A DNA stretch of 35,076 nt from DASTPP01 sp035762175 (GTDB lineage Bacteria > Myxococcota_A > Polyangia > Polyangiales > Polyangiaceae), in contig DASTPP010000338.1 in NCBI GenBank assembly GCA_035762175.1, positions 1 through 35,076 on the forward strand. Reading direction: 5' to 3'. Each line of letters starts with the position of its first letter. The stretch's first letter is position 1. The notes beneath the pieces were generated by a model. The model searched no databases and had not been told where the DNA came from. It saw only the letters and a program-made list of their open reading frames with translations. A program made the position numbers and the translations under genes. Below are positions 1-8,428 of the stretch, piece after piece.

Positions 1-2
1 GG

Positions 3-101
3 CGAAGTCGCTACGCGCCCAAGCGGCTGCGGCGAACGGCGCCCGAGCGCTGGATGTGGGAGCAGTCGGTGGGGCGCGAACGCCCGAAAGAAGCCGCTTG
101 A
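3..101 (+). CDS. Possible 3' end of a gene cut by the left edge
   Basis: Frame 3 is open from the window edge to TGA at 99-101 and encodes 32 residues rich in Arg, Trp and Glu, ending in ERPKEAA. It has more third-position G/C than the other two plus frames over the same stretch, which is the only coding evidence. Nothing in the tail identifies a family. If real, the gene converges on the TonB-like gene that ends at 172. The alternative is plain intergenic sequence. Confidence 0.3.
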   Translation, partial: RSRYAPKRLRRTAPERWMWEQSVGRERPKEAA

Positions 102-171
102 ACGCCGCTACGTGAACGGCATTGGGCTTCAGCCGGGGGCAGAAAGCCGGGCGCGTTTCGAAACACCCTCT

Positions 172-996
172 TTAACCTGGGCGACGCCCCCCGCTGCACC
201 CTGGCCCCACCCGACATGCTTGGTCGGAGGCGCGGGCGAAGTGCGACTCGCCGCGGCCCTCTTGCCGCTTCGGCGGCGCGCTGACCGAGGGCGGCGCGTC
301 GTTCTTCAGCACGAGGTGGACGCGGAAGACGTAGTCGACGTCGACCGGCCGCCCGTCGTAGACGACGGGGGTGTAGCGGCGCGACTCGAGCGCCTGAATG
401 ACCTCGTCGTTCATCGAGTCGACGCCGCGGATGATGCGACAAGCGCGGACCTGGCCCTCGCGGTCGATGACGCAGCGGGCGATGACCGTGCCTTCGACGC
501 CGCGCTTGAGGGCCTCGGGCGTGTACTTCGGGTCGCGCCCCGAGAGCAGCTGCGGGCGCGCCATGCCCTCGCCGAAGGGGTAGACGACGAGCGAGGCGTC
601 GTCGCCCGTGCGCCGGAGCGCGCCGAGCTGGCCCGGGGTAAGCGCCGCGTTCACGGTCTCGTTCGACCCCTTCGAGGCGCGCCCGTCGCCCGCCTCGGCC
701 TGCGCCAGCGCGTTCGGCCCGCTCGGGAACGAGAGCTCGCCCCCGCCCGCCCGGGCCGCCCCCGACGTCGTCGCCGCGGCCGCCTGCTGCGGGCGCGAGG
801 GCGCGAAGAACGTCACGTCGCGACCGTGCAGGCGCAGCCTTTCGCGCACCGGGCCCACGAGCAGCGCGGCGCCGACGGCCAGGTGCGCGAGCACCGAGGC
901 CCCCAGTGCGACGCCCGATTCACCGCGACCCTGCGACAGAAGACGCGCGAACACGCCTCGAAGTATTGCATAGAGGCCTTCTGCCCCCAACCGCAA
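172..996 (-). CDS. TonB-family energy-transducer-like protein
   Basis: 274 aa. One N-terminal membrane segment (about residues 29-48) is followed by a low-complexity periplasmic linker (50-145) and a TonB C-terminal domain (about 148-231). That domain has the usual DPKYTPEALKRGVEGTV opening, the strand ARCVIDREGQV and the RRYTPVVYDGRPV turn before the last strand. TonB-type proteins couple the inner-membrane proton motive force, via ExbB/ExbD, to outer-membrane transporters; many myxobacterial paralogues have other or unknown envelope roles. No exbB, exbD or receptor gene lies nearby. A tail of about 40 residues follows the domain. The start is uncertain: TTG at 996 or TTG at 990 both leave the membrane segment intact, and the only nearby ATG is out of frame. 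The domain call is secure; the transport partner is unknown. Confidence 0.85.
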   Translation of the reverse strand: MRLGAEGLYAILRGVFARLLSQGRGESGVALGASVLAHLAVGAALLVGPVRERLRLHGRDVTFFAPSRPQQAAAATTSGAARAGGGELSFPSGPNALAQAEAGDGRASKGSNETVNAALTPGQLGALRRTGDDASLVVYPFGEGMARPQLLSGRDPKYTPEALKRGVEGTVIARCVIDREGQVRACRIIRGVDSMNDEVIQALESRRYTPVVYDGRPVDVDYVFRVHLVLKNDAPPSVSAPPKRQEGRGESHFARASDQACRVGPGCSGGRRPG

Positions 997-1050
997 AGCC
1001 TTGCCCCCGCGTGCTTCTGAAGAAAACGGAGGGGGCCGGGGGGGCCCGTG

Positions 1051-2868
1051 TCAGCCCCCGAGCCGGGGCAGCGACGACTCGTCGGGCATGGGCGGGGTGT
1101 ATTCGTCGCCGGGCGGCCGGCGGTAGGCCTCGTTGACGAGGCCCGGCGCGACCACGACAAAGACGGCGTAGCGGCCCCAGGCCTCGTCGGGCGCGCGGCG
1201 GTAGCCGACCTCGACGGCGACCTGAGGCGGCAACCGGTCGAGCAGCGCGGGCGGAACGACGAGCGCGCCGACGTCATCGGCCTCGAGCGCCGCGCCGTGC
1301 ACGTCGCGTCCGAAGCGCGCTTGCGCCTCGACGAGCGAGCCGTCGAGGGCCTGCTTGGCGGGCTCGCCGCGCTCGAAGCGTTCGATGCCCCGGCGCAGGG
1401 CGCCCGGGTCGTAGAAGCGCGTCGGCGGGGGCAGGCCCCGCTCGGCGCGGCGCGCGCGCAAGATGGCGAAGGCGCGATCGGCCTCGGCGCCGCGTCGGGC
1501 CTCGTCGAAGAGCGCGTAGGTCGTCACCAGCGCGCCGAGCGCGCCCTTGCCCGGCGCCGGGCCGAGGGCGACGCGCTGCACCTCGGGCGACAGGAACGTC
1601 CAGCGGCCGAAGGGCTGCGCGAGCGCCTCGCCGAGCCAAACCGAGCCGTCGTCGCTCGAGGGCGAGAGGAAGGCGCCGAAGTGGCCCCGCCGCACGGGGC
1701 CGCGCACGTCCCAGCCGGCGCTGAGCCCGAGGGCGATGCGGCCCGCCAGCTCGCGATCGCCGGCGATCTCGGCGTTGAAGAAGGGGGCGGCGAGGCGAGC
1801 ATTCGACGCGCTCTGCGCCTCGTCGAGCTCGAGCGGCCGGGCCCCGAGCTCGCGCCGGACGGCGTTGATGCGGGCGAGCACCTCGCGCGCGAACTCGACG
1901 CCGTCGCGCGGCGCACCGGGCGCGCCGACGGCCGCCGCGGCGTACGGTTGCGGGGCGCCGGGGCGGCGCGCCAGCACCTGCGCGACCCGGTCGAAGAGCG
2001 GGCGGCCCGGCGGCCGGGCGACGACGTCGACCCAGGCGGTGCGTTCGCCCACGGCGACGGGGCAGCGCAGCTCGAAGCGGGGCGGCTTGACCCCCGGGGC
2101 GGGCGCGCACGCGGCCACGCCCCGGGCGCCCTGGTTGACGAGGCCCAGCACCGCCTCGGCCGGCCCGCGCACGACGCCGCGCAGCGTGACCGCGTCGTCG
2201 GCCTCGCCGAGGCGCGTCTCGGCCTCGAGATCGACCGCCGGGACGCCCGCGAGCGTGCTGATCACCACGCGCTTGCCCTCGCGCGCGATCGCGACCCCCA
2301 CCTCGGCCCCCGGCGGCAGGGCGGTGAGCCCCTCGCGCAGCTTCGGCAGCGCCTCGCGCAAGAGCTCGTCGTCGGAGGTCTTGGCGCCCGCCTCGCCCTG
2401 CACGTACGCGTACGAAGGGGCGGGCAGGGGCGAGCCGCAGTGCCCGAGCAGGTGGCGGCGCAAGCCCTCGGCGGGCGAGGCGCCGTTGGCCAGGCGGAAG
2501 CGGGAGAACTCGCGCGCGGCGCAGGCGAGCGCGGGCGAGGGCGTCAGGGCCCGCCCCTCGCCGCCGAGGGCGCCGACCAGGCGGGCGAGCGCGGCGGGCG
2601 ACGGCGCGCTCGGGGCGCCCGGCAGCGAGGCCTCGTCGAAGCGAAAGCCCTCGCCGCCGCGGTCGTCGGGCCGGGCCGCCTCGGCGCGCAAGGCCGCCGG
2701 CGCGATCGCCGCGAGCTCGGCGCGCGAGGGGAAGCGCCAGCGCGGCGCCGGCGGGGCGGCGGGCGTCGGGGCGGCGCCGCGCGGCGCGGGCGGCGGGGCG
2801 GTCGCCGGGGTGCACGCGGCGGAGGCAAGGGCGAGGAGGGCGAAGGGAAGGTATCCGCGCAGGGCCAT
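1051..2868 (-). CDS. Lipoprotein with CAP/SCP-like region
   Basis: 605 aa. A hydrophobic signal peptide ends in the lipobox ASAAC, with Cys19 as the lipidation site, followed by an Ala/Pro-rich linker. Residues about 108-210 and 325-455 each contain helix-strand patterns resembling CAP/SCP (cysteine-rich secretory protein) domains, for example the stretch starting LARINAVRRELGARPLELD and the later GALVTTYALF. The similarity is by eye and weak. A TAGCAT hexamer ends nine bases before the ATG and there is no good ribosome site, suggesting a very short leader. The protein should sit on the outer or inner membrane facing the periplasm or outside. Its function is unknown; CAP domains in bacteria have varied lipid-binding or peptidase-like roles. 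The plus-strand open frames over this region are shadows. Confidence 0.8.
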   Translation of the reverse strand: MALRGYLPFALLALASAACTPATAPPPAPRGAAPTPAAPPAPRWRFPSRAELAAIAPAALRAEAARPDDRGGEGFRFDEASLPGAPSAPSPAALARLVGALGGEGRALTPSPALACAAREFSRFRLANGASPAEGLRRHLLGHCGSPLPAPSYAYVQGEAGAKTSDDELLREALPKLREGLTALPPGAEVGVAIAREGKRVVISTLAGVPAVDLEAETRLGEADDAVTLRGVVRGPAEAVLGLVNQGARGVAACAPAPGVKPPRFELRCPVAVGERTAWVDVVARPPGRPLFDRVAQVLARRPGAPQPYAAAAVGAPGAPRDGVEFAREVLARINAVRRELGARPLELDEAQSASNARLAAPFFNAEIAGDRELAGRIALGLSAGWDVRGPVRRGHFGAFLSPSSDDGSVWLGEALAQPFGRWTFLSPEVQRVALGPAPGKGALGALVTTYALFDEARRGAEADRAFAILRARRAERGLPPPTRFYDPGALRRGIERFERGEPAKQALDGSLVEAQARFGRDVHGAALEADDVGALVVPPALLDRLPPQVAVEVGYRRAPDEAWGRYAVFVVVAPGLVNEAYRRPPGDEYTPPMPDESSLPRLGG

Positions 2869-2877
2869 GGGGCTCGA

Positions 2878-2883
2878 ATGCTA
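2878..2883 (-). promoter_or_regulatory. -10-like TAGCAT close to lipoprotein start
   Basis: On the minus strand TAGCAT is followed by nine bases and then the ATG at 2868. It fits a TAnnnT -10 element with transcription starting almost at the start codon. No recognisable -35 is seen 17 bases upstream. The same arrangement recurs before the genes at 8429, 25758 and 32964. Confidence 0.45.
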
Positions 2884-2930
2884 TGGCACGGCGGCGGGGG
2901 TGCGGGAGGTGGGTTTCGTTCAGCCGCGCG

Positions 2931-2970
2931 GGGCCGATTGCGGACACGCCGGGCCGATTTCGGACACGCC
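2931..2970. repeat. Two tandem 20-bp repeats
   Basis: Positions 2931-2950 (gggccgattgcggacacgcc) and 2951-2970 are identical except for one base (g to t at the tenth position). They lie in the 191-bp gap between the GGDEF gene stop and the start of the CAP-like lipoprotein. Repeated roughly 20-bp units with a TGTCCG-like core on the minus strand recall the multiple terminal repeats of IS21-type elements, but there is no transposase here, so a remnant end or an operator are equally possible. Confidence 0.7.
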
Positions 2971-2990
2971 CGCTCGAATCGGGGCCCGGC

Positions 2991-3071
2991 GCTCGCAGGT
3001 CGCCCGCCCGCCGGCCGGCCCCGGCGCTCGCAGGTCGCCCGGCCCGCCGGCCCCGGCGCTCACAGGTCGCC
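2991..3071. repeat. Three GC-rich repeats that include the GGDEF gene stop codon
   Basis: The 14-mer gctcgcaggtcgcc occurs at 2991-3004 and 3026-3039, and with one change (gctcacaggtcgcc) at 3058-3071. Flanking GCCGG-rich sequence is also repeated, with spacings of 35 and 32 bp. The third copy contains the stop codon (TGA on the minus strand, 3062-3060) and the last codons of the GGDEF gene. Copies one and two have CGA at the stop position. This looks like local duplication of the gene's 3' end. Confidence 0.7.
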
Positions 3072-4631
3072 GGCGTCGACGAGGATGCCCTCGAGCGGGT
3101 GCGCCGAGGGGTCGTTCTTCAGCCCCGTGATGCCGCGCCCGAGCTCTTCGCGGGCGCGGCGCAGGCCGCGGCCCCGGGTGCGGGCGACGAGCACGCGCGG
3201 CGCGACGGGCGGCACGTCGTCGCCGAAGACGGCGCGGAAGCGGACGGGCCAGGCGCGGCGGAAGGAGTCCATCGTGCGGGCCAGGCCCGCGCGCGTCGGC
3301 GCGGCCACGACCACGAACTCGTCGCCGCCGTCGCGGATCGCGCACGCCTCGGCGATGCCGGCGAGCTCGGCGGCGAACTCGCGCAGCACGTCGTCGCCCG
3401 CCGTCTGGCCGAAGCGGTTGTTGAACGCGCGAAAGCCGATGAGGTCGATGAACGCGAGCTCGGTCGGCGCGTCGGCGAGCCCGCCGAGCGCGGCGAAGAG
3501 CTCGGCGAGGTCGGAGAAGTAGGCGAAGAAGGGCAGCCCGGTCTTGTGGTCGCGCATCGCCTCGGCCCGGTGCGGCCAGCGGAAGCGCTCGGCGAAGGGC
3601 CGGCGCGCGCCCTCGGCCCACGCGAGCACCTCGAGCGTCAGCCAAGGGGCGTCGGGGCCGAGCGCGCGCCACAGGCCGTCGGGCGCCTGCGCCGAGCGCA
3701 GAAACGCGAGGGTCGGCCGGGGGTCGAAGGTCGGGTCGACGCGCGCGAGCAGGTCGGCGCAGACGAGCGTCGTGAGCGGGTCGTCGGGCTCGGCCGCGTC
3801 GCCCCAGCCGCCCGAGGCGCGCCGCGCGTCGCGGACGAAGTCGGCGAGCCGCGCGGCGAGCTCGAGGTCGGAGCCCAGCGTGAGCAGCGCCCCCGCGAGG
3901 TGCGCGCTCGCCGAGGCGAGGGGCCGGTCGTGGTAGGGGAAGCGCGCCCCGCGGACCGGGCCCTCGGTCGTGGCCGCGTAGCAGGCCGCGATCGCGACCG
4001 CGAGCGGGTGCAAGAGCGAGAGGGCGTTCGGCCGCCGGGCGAGGCACCAGAGGGCGAAGGTGTCGTCCCACGGGGAGGCCATCTGGACGTAGCGCGCGAA
4101 GTCGCGCCGCAAGATCGGCGCCGCCTCGCCCAGCAGCTCGTGCGCGACGGGGGCGCCCTCGCCGCCCGGCGCGGCGAGCTCGATGAGCAGCTCGGCGTTC
4201 TCGCTGAGCACGACCGGCAAGAGCAGCGAGAGCTCGAAGTCGAAGGGGTCGCGCTCGAGGCGGGCCTGGTCGCCGGGGCGCCACGCCCGCCAGGACGGCG
4301 GCGGGCCGGCGTACGCGGGGACGGGGGCGCCGATGCGGTGGCTGAGCTCCCAGCGGTAGCGGGCGTCGCTCTGCGCCGTGCCGGGGGTGCGCGACTGCCA
4401 GTGCCGGAGCAGCGCCCGGGGGTCGGCGGGGCGCCCGAGCGCGGCGGCGGCGCGCACGAGCGCGCCCTTGAGCGGCTCGACGTCGGGCGCCGCGGCGGCC
4501 GCGCGCGCGACGGCGTCGGCGGCGAGGTCGAGCCACGCTTCGGCGCCGGGGGCGCGGCCGAGCAGGGGGCCGCGCGCGGAGGCGGGGGCGCGCGTCGAGG
4601 GGCGGCGGGGGGCCGGGGCCAAGGGCCGCAC
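3060..4631 (-). CDS. GGDEF-domain protein with alpha-toroid-like N-terminal region
   Basis: 523 aa from GTG at 4631; TTG at 4622 is an alternative. The C-terminal third (about 358-520) is a GGDEF (diguanylate cyclase) domain: DHKTGLP at 361-367 (canonical DxLTGLPNR), metal-ligand Asp396, FRAFNN in place of FKxxND, GDD at 412-414, and an intact GGDEF motif at 435-439. No RxxD inhibitory site precedes GGDEF. The N-terminal part has no membrane segment. Residues about 255-340 carry GGWG and FLRSAQAPDGLW motifs separated by Asp/Leu-rich helices, like the QW repeats of terpene cyclase/prenyltransferase alpha-alpha toroids. Such a sensor-like toroid on a GGDEF domain is unusual. The kinase gene upstream ends 41 bp away on the same strand, so co-transcription is likely. 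Cyclic-di-GMP synthesis is plausible because the active-site signature is complete, but several flanking residues deviate (the canonical Lys is Arg401 and the usual His is Gln409). Confidence 0.85.
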   Translation of the reverse strand: MRPLAPAPRRPSTRAPASARGPLLGRAPGAEAWLDLAADAVARAAAAAPDVEPLKGALVRAAAALGRPADPRALLRHWQSRTPGTAQSDARYRWELSHRIGAPVPAYAGPPPSWRAWRPGDQARLERDPFDFELSLLLPVVLSENAELLIELAAPGGEGAPVAHELLGEAAPILRRDFARYVQMASPWDDTFALWCLARRPNALSLLHPLAVAIAACYAATTEGPVRGARFPYHDRPLASASAHLAGALLTLGSDLELAARLADFVRDARRASGGWGDAAEPDDPLTTLVCADLLARVDPTFDPRPTLAFLRSAQAPDGLWRALGPDAPWLTLEVLAWAEGARRPFAERFRWPHRAEAMRDHKTGLPFFAYFSDLAELFAALGGLADAPTELAFIDLIGFRAFNNRFGQTAGDDVLREFAAELAGIAEACAIRDGGDEFVVVAAPTRAGLARTMDSFRRAWPVRFRAVFGDDVPPVAPRVLVARTRGRGLRRAREELGRGITGLKNDPSAHPLEGILVDAGDL

Positions 4632-4672
4632 TCTACCAGAGTGGCGGGCGGCGTCGCGCCCCGGGTGGGCGG

Positions 4673-6454
4673 CTACGCCGCCGGGCCGCGCCAGGCGCCG
4701 AGGGTGACGCGGAAGGTCGTGCCCTGGCCGACGGCGCTCGTGACGCGGATGCGGCCGCCCATCGCCTCGACGAGGTGCTTGACGATCGAGAGGCCGAGGC
4801 CGGTGCCGCCGACCTCGCGCGAGCGGCCGGCGTCGACGCGGTAGAAGCGCTCGAAGAGCCGCGGCAGGTGCTTCGGCTCGATGCCCGGCCCGGTGTCTTC
4901 GACCGAGATCTCGACGGCCCCGGGCCCCGCCCGCGCGGCGCCGACGCGGACGCGCGCGCCGGGGCAGTACTTGACCGCGTTGTCGATCAGGTTGGTGATG
5001 ACCTGCTCGAGCGCGCGCCGGTCGGCGAAGGCGGGGTCGAGCCCGGCCTCGGCCCGGCAGGTGAGCTCGACGTCGCCCTGGCGCGCGCGGTGCTCGAAGA
5101 GCGAGACGCAGTGCTCGGCGAGCGCGGCGACGTCGATCGGCTCGGGCTTGAGCCGCAGCTCTTTCGACTCGATGCGCGACAGGTCGAGCAGGTCGTCGAT
5201 GAGGTTCTGCAGCCGCTCGGCGTTGCGCGCGATGACGTCGAGGAAGACGGGCGCGGCGGCGGGGTCGGCGGCGGCGGCGCCCTGCAGCGTCTCGGCCGCC
5301 GAGCGGATGGAGGCGACGGGCGTGCGCAGCTCGTGCGACACGTTGGCGACGAAGTCGCGCCGCACGGTCTCGAGCTTGCGCACGTCGGTGACGTCGCGGC
5401 AGACGAGCAGCACCGAGCCCTCGGCCCCGGGCAGGGGCCCCGCCCGCGCCATGAGCCGGCGCGGCTCGAGCCCCCGCACCTCGACCTCGCGCGTCGTCAC
5501 GGCGGCGCGGCCCTCGGCGGCGAGCTCGAGCAGCGGCGGTACCGGCACGGCCTCGGCGAGCGGGCGCCCGGGCGCGTCGCCGTCGAGGAGCAGCGCCGCG
5601 CGCAGCGCCGGGTTGACGCGCACGACGCGGCCCCCGCCGTCGACGAGCAGCACGCCCTCCTCCATCGCGTCGAGGGTGCCCTGCAGCACGTCGCGCTCGT
5701 TGCGCAGCTCGGCGACGGCGCGCGAGAGGTTGCCCGCGAGCTGGTCGAGCGCGAGGCCGAGCTGCGAGACCTCGTCGCCGCCCCGCAGCCCCGTGCGCAC
5801 GCTCAGGTCGCCGGCCGCCATGCGGTTGGCCGCCGAGGTCAGCAGCCCGAGGACGCGCGCCATCCAGTGCGCGCTGACGCTGGCGAGCAGCACGGCCACC
5901 GCGCACGCCAGCACCGTCGCGATCGCGACCGCGCGGTGCAGCCGCGCGACCGCGGCGTCGGCCTCCGAGAGCGAGAGCGCCAGCCGCACGACGCCGCCGG
6001 TCGCGCCCCGGTGGGCGAAGGGCAGGGCGACGTACTCCATCCGCGCGTGGACGGTGTCGCTCGTGCGCACGTCGGAGCCCGCGCCCCGCGCCAGCGCCTC
6101 GCGCACCTCGGGCCGGTCGCCGTGGTTCGCGAGCGACGCGAGCTGCGGGGCCGGCACGCTCGAGTCGCCGACCACCACCCCGTCGGCCCGGACGATCGTC
6201 ACGCGGGCGCGCGCGAGCCGGCCGAGCGCGTCGGCCTCGGCGTCCCAGAAGCCCAGGTCGCCGAGGTCGGCGTCGACGCCCGCGACCTCGCGCCGCGCGA
6301 GCTCGGCGCGCACCAGCGCGTCGTGGTGGATGCGCTCCCGGTACTCGGCGTCGAGCGCCCGCGCCAGGTAGACGTCGGCGCCCGCGAGCGAGGCGACGTT
6401 CACCAGCAGCGCGACCGAGAAGAGCTTGCCGCGGGCCCCGAGCCTCAGCGCCAC
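4673..6454 (-). CDS. PhoR-type sensor histidine kinase (sensor, HAMP, PAS, HisKA, HATPase)
   Basis: About 594 aa from GTG at 6454. This start was chosen because it leads directly into the first membrane segment (residues 10-28); the frame stays open upstream to a TTG at 6592. Order: membrane segment, extracytoplasmic sensor (about 32-173), second membrane segment (175-194), HAMP (196-248), PAS-like domain with EEGVLLVDGGGRVVRVN (256-355), HisKA with phospho-acceptor His374 in VSHELRTP, then HATPase with N box NLIDNAVKYC, G1 VEDTGPGIEP, F box LFERFYRVD and G2 GTGLGLSIVKHLV. The layout matches PhoR-like phosphate or envelope sensors. No response regulator is adjacent; the downstream gene is the GGDEF protein. 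The signal is unknown. Confidence 0.9.
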   Translation of the reverse strand: MALRLGARGKLFSVALLVNVASLAGADVYLARALDAEYRERIHHDALVRAELARREVAGVDADLGDLGFWDAEADALGRLARARVTIVRADGVVVGDSSVPAPQLASLANHGDRPEVREALARGAGSDVRTSDTVHARMEYVALPFAHRGATGGVVRLALSLSEADAAVARLHRAVAIATVLACAVAVLLASVSAHWMARVLGLLTSAANRMAAGDLSVRTGLRGGDEVSQLGLALDQLAGNLSRAVAELRNERDVLQGTLDAMEEGVLLVDGGGRVVRVNPALRAALLLDGDAPGRPLAEAVPVPPLLELAAEGRAAVTTREVEVRGLEPRRLMARAGPLPGAEGSVLLVCRDVTDVRKLETVRRDFVANVSHELRTPVASIRSAAETLQGAAAADPAAAPVFLDVIARNAERLQNLIDDLLDLSRIESKELRLKPEPIDVAALAEHCVSLFEHRARQGDVELTCRAEAGLDPAFADRRALEQVITNLIDNAVKYCPGARVRVGAARAGPGAVEISVEDTGPGIEPKHLPRLFERFYRVDAGRSREVGGTGLGLSIVKHLVEAMGGRIRVTSAVGQGTTFRVTLGAWRGPAA

Positions 6455-6643
6455 GCGGCCCCCGGCCCCCGCGGCCCGCGCCCGCCGTGTCCCTGTCGCG
6501 TCGCCATGCCGCCCGGCATAGGCGCGGTCGGGCCCCGGCGCCAGGCCCGACCGGGCGGGCGCGCCGTTCGGGCCCGCCCCCGCCGGGCGCAAGGTCAGCC
6601 GCCGCCTGGATCAGGGCGCCCCCCTGCGAGGCCCGGCCTCGCC

Positions 6644-7645
6644 TCACCCCCGACCGCGCGCCGCCAGCCCCCAGGCCGCGGCGGTCAGCTCGTACGAGCG
6701 CAGGCGCGCCGCGTGCTCGAAGATCTGCGACGTTACCATCAGCTCGTCGGCGCCCGTGCGGGCGACGATGTCTTCGAGGCCGCGCCGCACGGCCTCGGGC
6801 GAGCCCACGGCCGAGCACGAAAAGATCTGCGCGAGGGTGGCCCGCTCGAGCGCCGAGAGCTCGCGCTCGACGTCGTCGACCGGCGGCCGCAGGGGGCCCG
6901 GCCGCCCCCGGCGGAGCGCGGCGAAGGCGAGCTGCACCGAGGTCGAGAGCCGCCGGGCGGCCTCGTCGGTCTCGGCGGCGAAGACGTTGACGCCGAGCAT
7001 CACGTAGGGCCGCTCGAGCCGCTCGGAGGGGCGGAAGCGTTCGCGATAGAGCTCGAGCGCGGGCGTCAGCTGCGCCGGCGCGAAGTGCGAGGCGAAGGCG
7101 TAGGGCAGGCCCAGGGCGGCGGCGAGCTGGGCGCCGAAGAGGCTCGAGCCCAAGAGCCAGATGGGCACGTCGAGGCCGGCGCCGGGCACCGCGCGCACCG
7201 GCCGCTCGGGCCCGGCGGGGCGGAAGTAGCCCATGAGCTCGAGCACGTCCTCGGGGAAGGTGTCGGCCGAGCCCGCGTGCCGCCGCAGCGCGCGCGTCGT
7301 CAGGGGGTCGGTGCCGGGCGCGCGCCCGAGGCCGAGGTCGATGCGCCCCGGGTAGAGCGACGCGAGCGTGCCGAACTGCTCGGCGATCACCAGCGGCGCG
7401 TGGTTCGGCAGCATGATGCCGCCGGCGCCGACGCGGATGGTCGAGGTGCCCCCGGCCACGTGCCCGATCACGACCGCGGTCGCGGCGCTCGCCACGCCGG
7501 GCATGCCGTGGTGCTCGGCCAGCCAGTAGCGCCGGTAGCCCAGCCGCTCGCAATGCCGGGCGAGGTCGAGCGTGTGGCGGAACGACTGCGCGGCGTCGCC
7601 CCCCTCGAGGATGGGCGCGAGGTCGAGGACGGAGAGCGGGACCAT
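6644..7645 (-). CDS. Luciferase-like (LLM) flavin-dependent monooxygenase
   Basis: 333 aa, the normal length for single-component bacterial luciferase-like enzymes. It opens with PLSVLDLAPI and carries ERLGYRRYWLAEHHGMPG, the RVGAGGIMLPNHAPL strand, PGRIDLGLGRAPGTD and a C-terminal segment ending in VTSQIFEHAARLRSYELTA. These match the YhbW/MsnO8-type LLM subfamily, which use reduced FMN and oxygen on largely unknown substrates. The start is the ATG at 7645. The gene lies 61 bp downstream of the methyltransferase on the same strand, so they may be co-transcribed. The family is secure; the substrate cannot be inferred. Confidence 0.92.
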   Translation of the reverse strand: MVPLSVLDLAPILEGGDAAQSFRHTLDLARHCERLGYRRYWLAEHHGMPGVASAATAVVIGHVAGGTSTIRVGAGGIMLPNHAPLVIAEQFGTLASLYPGRIDLGLGRAPGTDPLTTRALRRHAGSADTFPEDVLELMGYFRPAGPERPVRAVPGAGLDVPIWLLGSSLFGAQLAAALGLPYAFASHFAPAQLTPALELYRERFRPSERLERPYVMLGVNVFAAETDEAARRLSTSVQLAFAALRRGRPGPLRPPVDDVERELSALERATLAQIFSCSAVGSPEAVRRGLEDIVARTGADELMVTSQIFEHAARLRSYELTAAAWGLAARGRG

Positions 7646-7706
7646 CGGGCGGGTTTGGTCCGCGCCGGGGGGCGGGTCAAGGCGGGGCCCGCCCCGGGGC
7701 GCCGCG

Positions 7707-8312
7707 CTACGGCCTCTGCAGCACGCAGAAGAGCGCGCGGGGCTCGGGGTTGAGGGTGCCCTGGTACACGGTCTCCTCGATGGCCCGGACGGCGAACGCG
7801 GCGCCGAAGATTCGCTCGATGTCTTCCGGCGCGAACCGGAAGGGGCCCAAGCCGCCCGGCTGCTTGGCGCTGAAGCACTTGAGGAACAAGAACCCGCCGG
7901 GCGCGACGAGCTGGCGCACCGCGTCGACGTAGGCGGCCCGGCGCTCGGGCACGATCACGTGGAAGCAGCCGCGATCGAGCACGAAATCGAACGACCCCTC
8001 GAGCCGGCTGTCGAGCACGTCGTCTTGCCGGAATTGGACCGCGAGCCCCCGGGCCTCGGCCCGCGCCCGCGCCTGCTCGACCGCCGCGGCCGAGACGTCG
8101 GTGGCGGTCACCGCGAAGCCGCGCTCGGCGAGGGCGATCGCCTGCGTGCCGGGGCCGGTGCCCAGATCGAGCGCGCTGCCGCCGCGCGGCCCGAATGCCG
8201 ACAGCGCCCGGTCGAGGTCGGGGTCGAGGGCGGCGTAGTACCAGGGCATCGTCTCGCCCGCGCGCTCTTGGTAGAGCTTCTCCCAGGCCGGAAACTGCCG
8301 CTCGTCGCTCAT
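7707..8312 (-). CDS. Class I SAM-dependent methyltransferase
   Basis: 201 aa. SAM-binding motif I is ALDLGTGPGTQAIAL (about residues 46-60), followed by the acidic end of strand beta2 (TATDVSAAAVEQA) and QFRQDDVLD. The DFVLDRGCFHVI segment is typical of a family related to thiopurine S-methyltransferase and TehB-like enzymes, which detoxify small thiol, chalcogen or metalloid compounds. The N-terminal PAWEKLYQ and MPWY segments also fit. Start ATG at 8312. It precedes the luciferase-like monooxygenase, so both may belong to a small-molecule modification unit, but this is inference. Confidence 0.88.
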   Translation of the reverse strand: MSDERQFPAWEKLYQERAGETMPWYYAALDPDLDRALSAFGPRGGSALDLGTGPGTQAIALAERGFAVTATDVSAAAVEQARARAEARGLAVQFRQDDVLDSRLEGSFDFVLDRGCFHVIVPERRAAYVDAVRQLVAPGGFLFLKCFSAKQPGGLGPFRFAPEDIERIFGAAFAVRAIEETVYQGTLNPEPRALFCVLQRP

Positions 8313-8414
8313 GCCTTCGGCGGGCTACATCGAGCCCCGCGCCTCGTCAACGGGCGCCGCGGCGAGCGTTCTCGAACGCGAATGGCGCGCGTGGCCGGGC
8401 CCCGAAGCCCGTGG

Positions 8415-8420
8415 TAGCGT
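8415..8420 (+). promoter_or_regulatory. -10-like TAGCGT close to start of small gene
   Basis: TAGCGT is followed by eight bases and the ATG at 8429. The position suggests a leaderless or near-leaderless transcript. No -35 match and no ribosome site are visible. Confidence 0.45.
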
Positions 8421-8428
8421 CGGGCGCC

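Noticed and set aside
2931..2970. Complete insertion sequence
   Set aside because: The repeats resemble some element ends, but no transposase frame, partner end or target duplication is visible within the window.
1048..4844. Long plus-strand open frames opposite the lipoprotein and GGDEF genes
   Set aside because: They are antisense to well-supported genes, lack domain motifs, and have an Arg/Gly/Ala-dominated composition.
3060..7553. A continuous open frame of about 1,500 codons on the minus strand
   Set aside because: Only the part after 4631 has domain content (GGDEF). The upstream part overlaps the kinase and monooxygenase genes in another frame and reads as Arg/Pro-rich shadow sequence, as expected in very GC-rich DNA.
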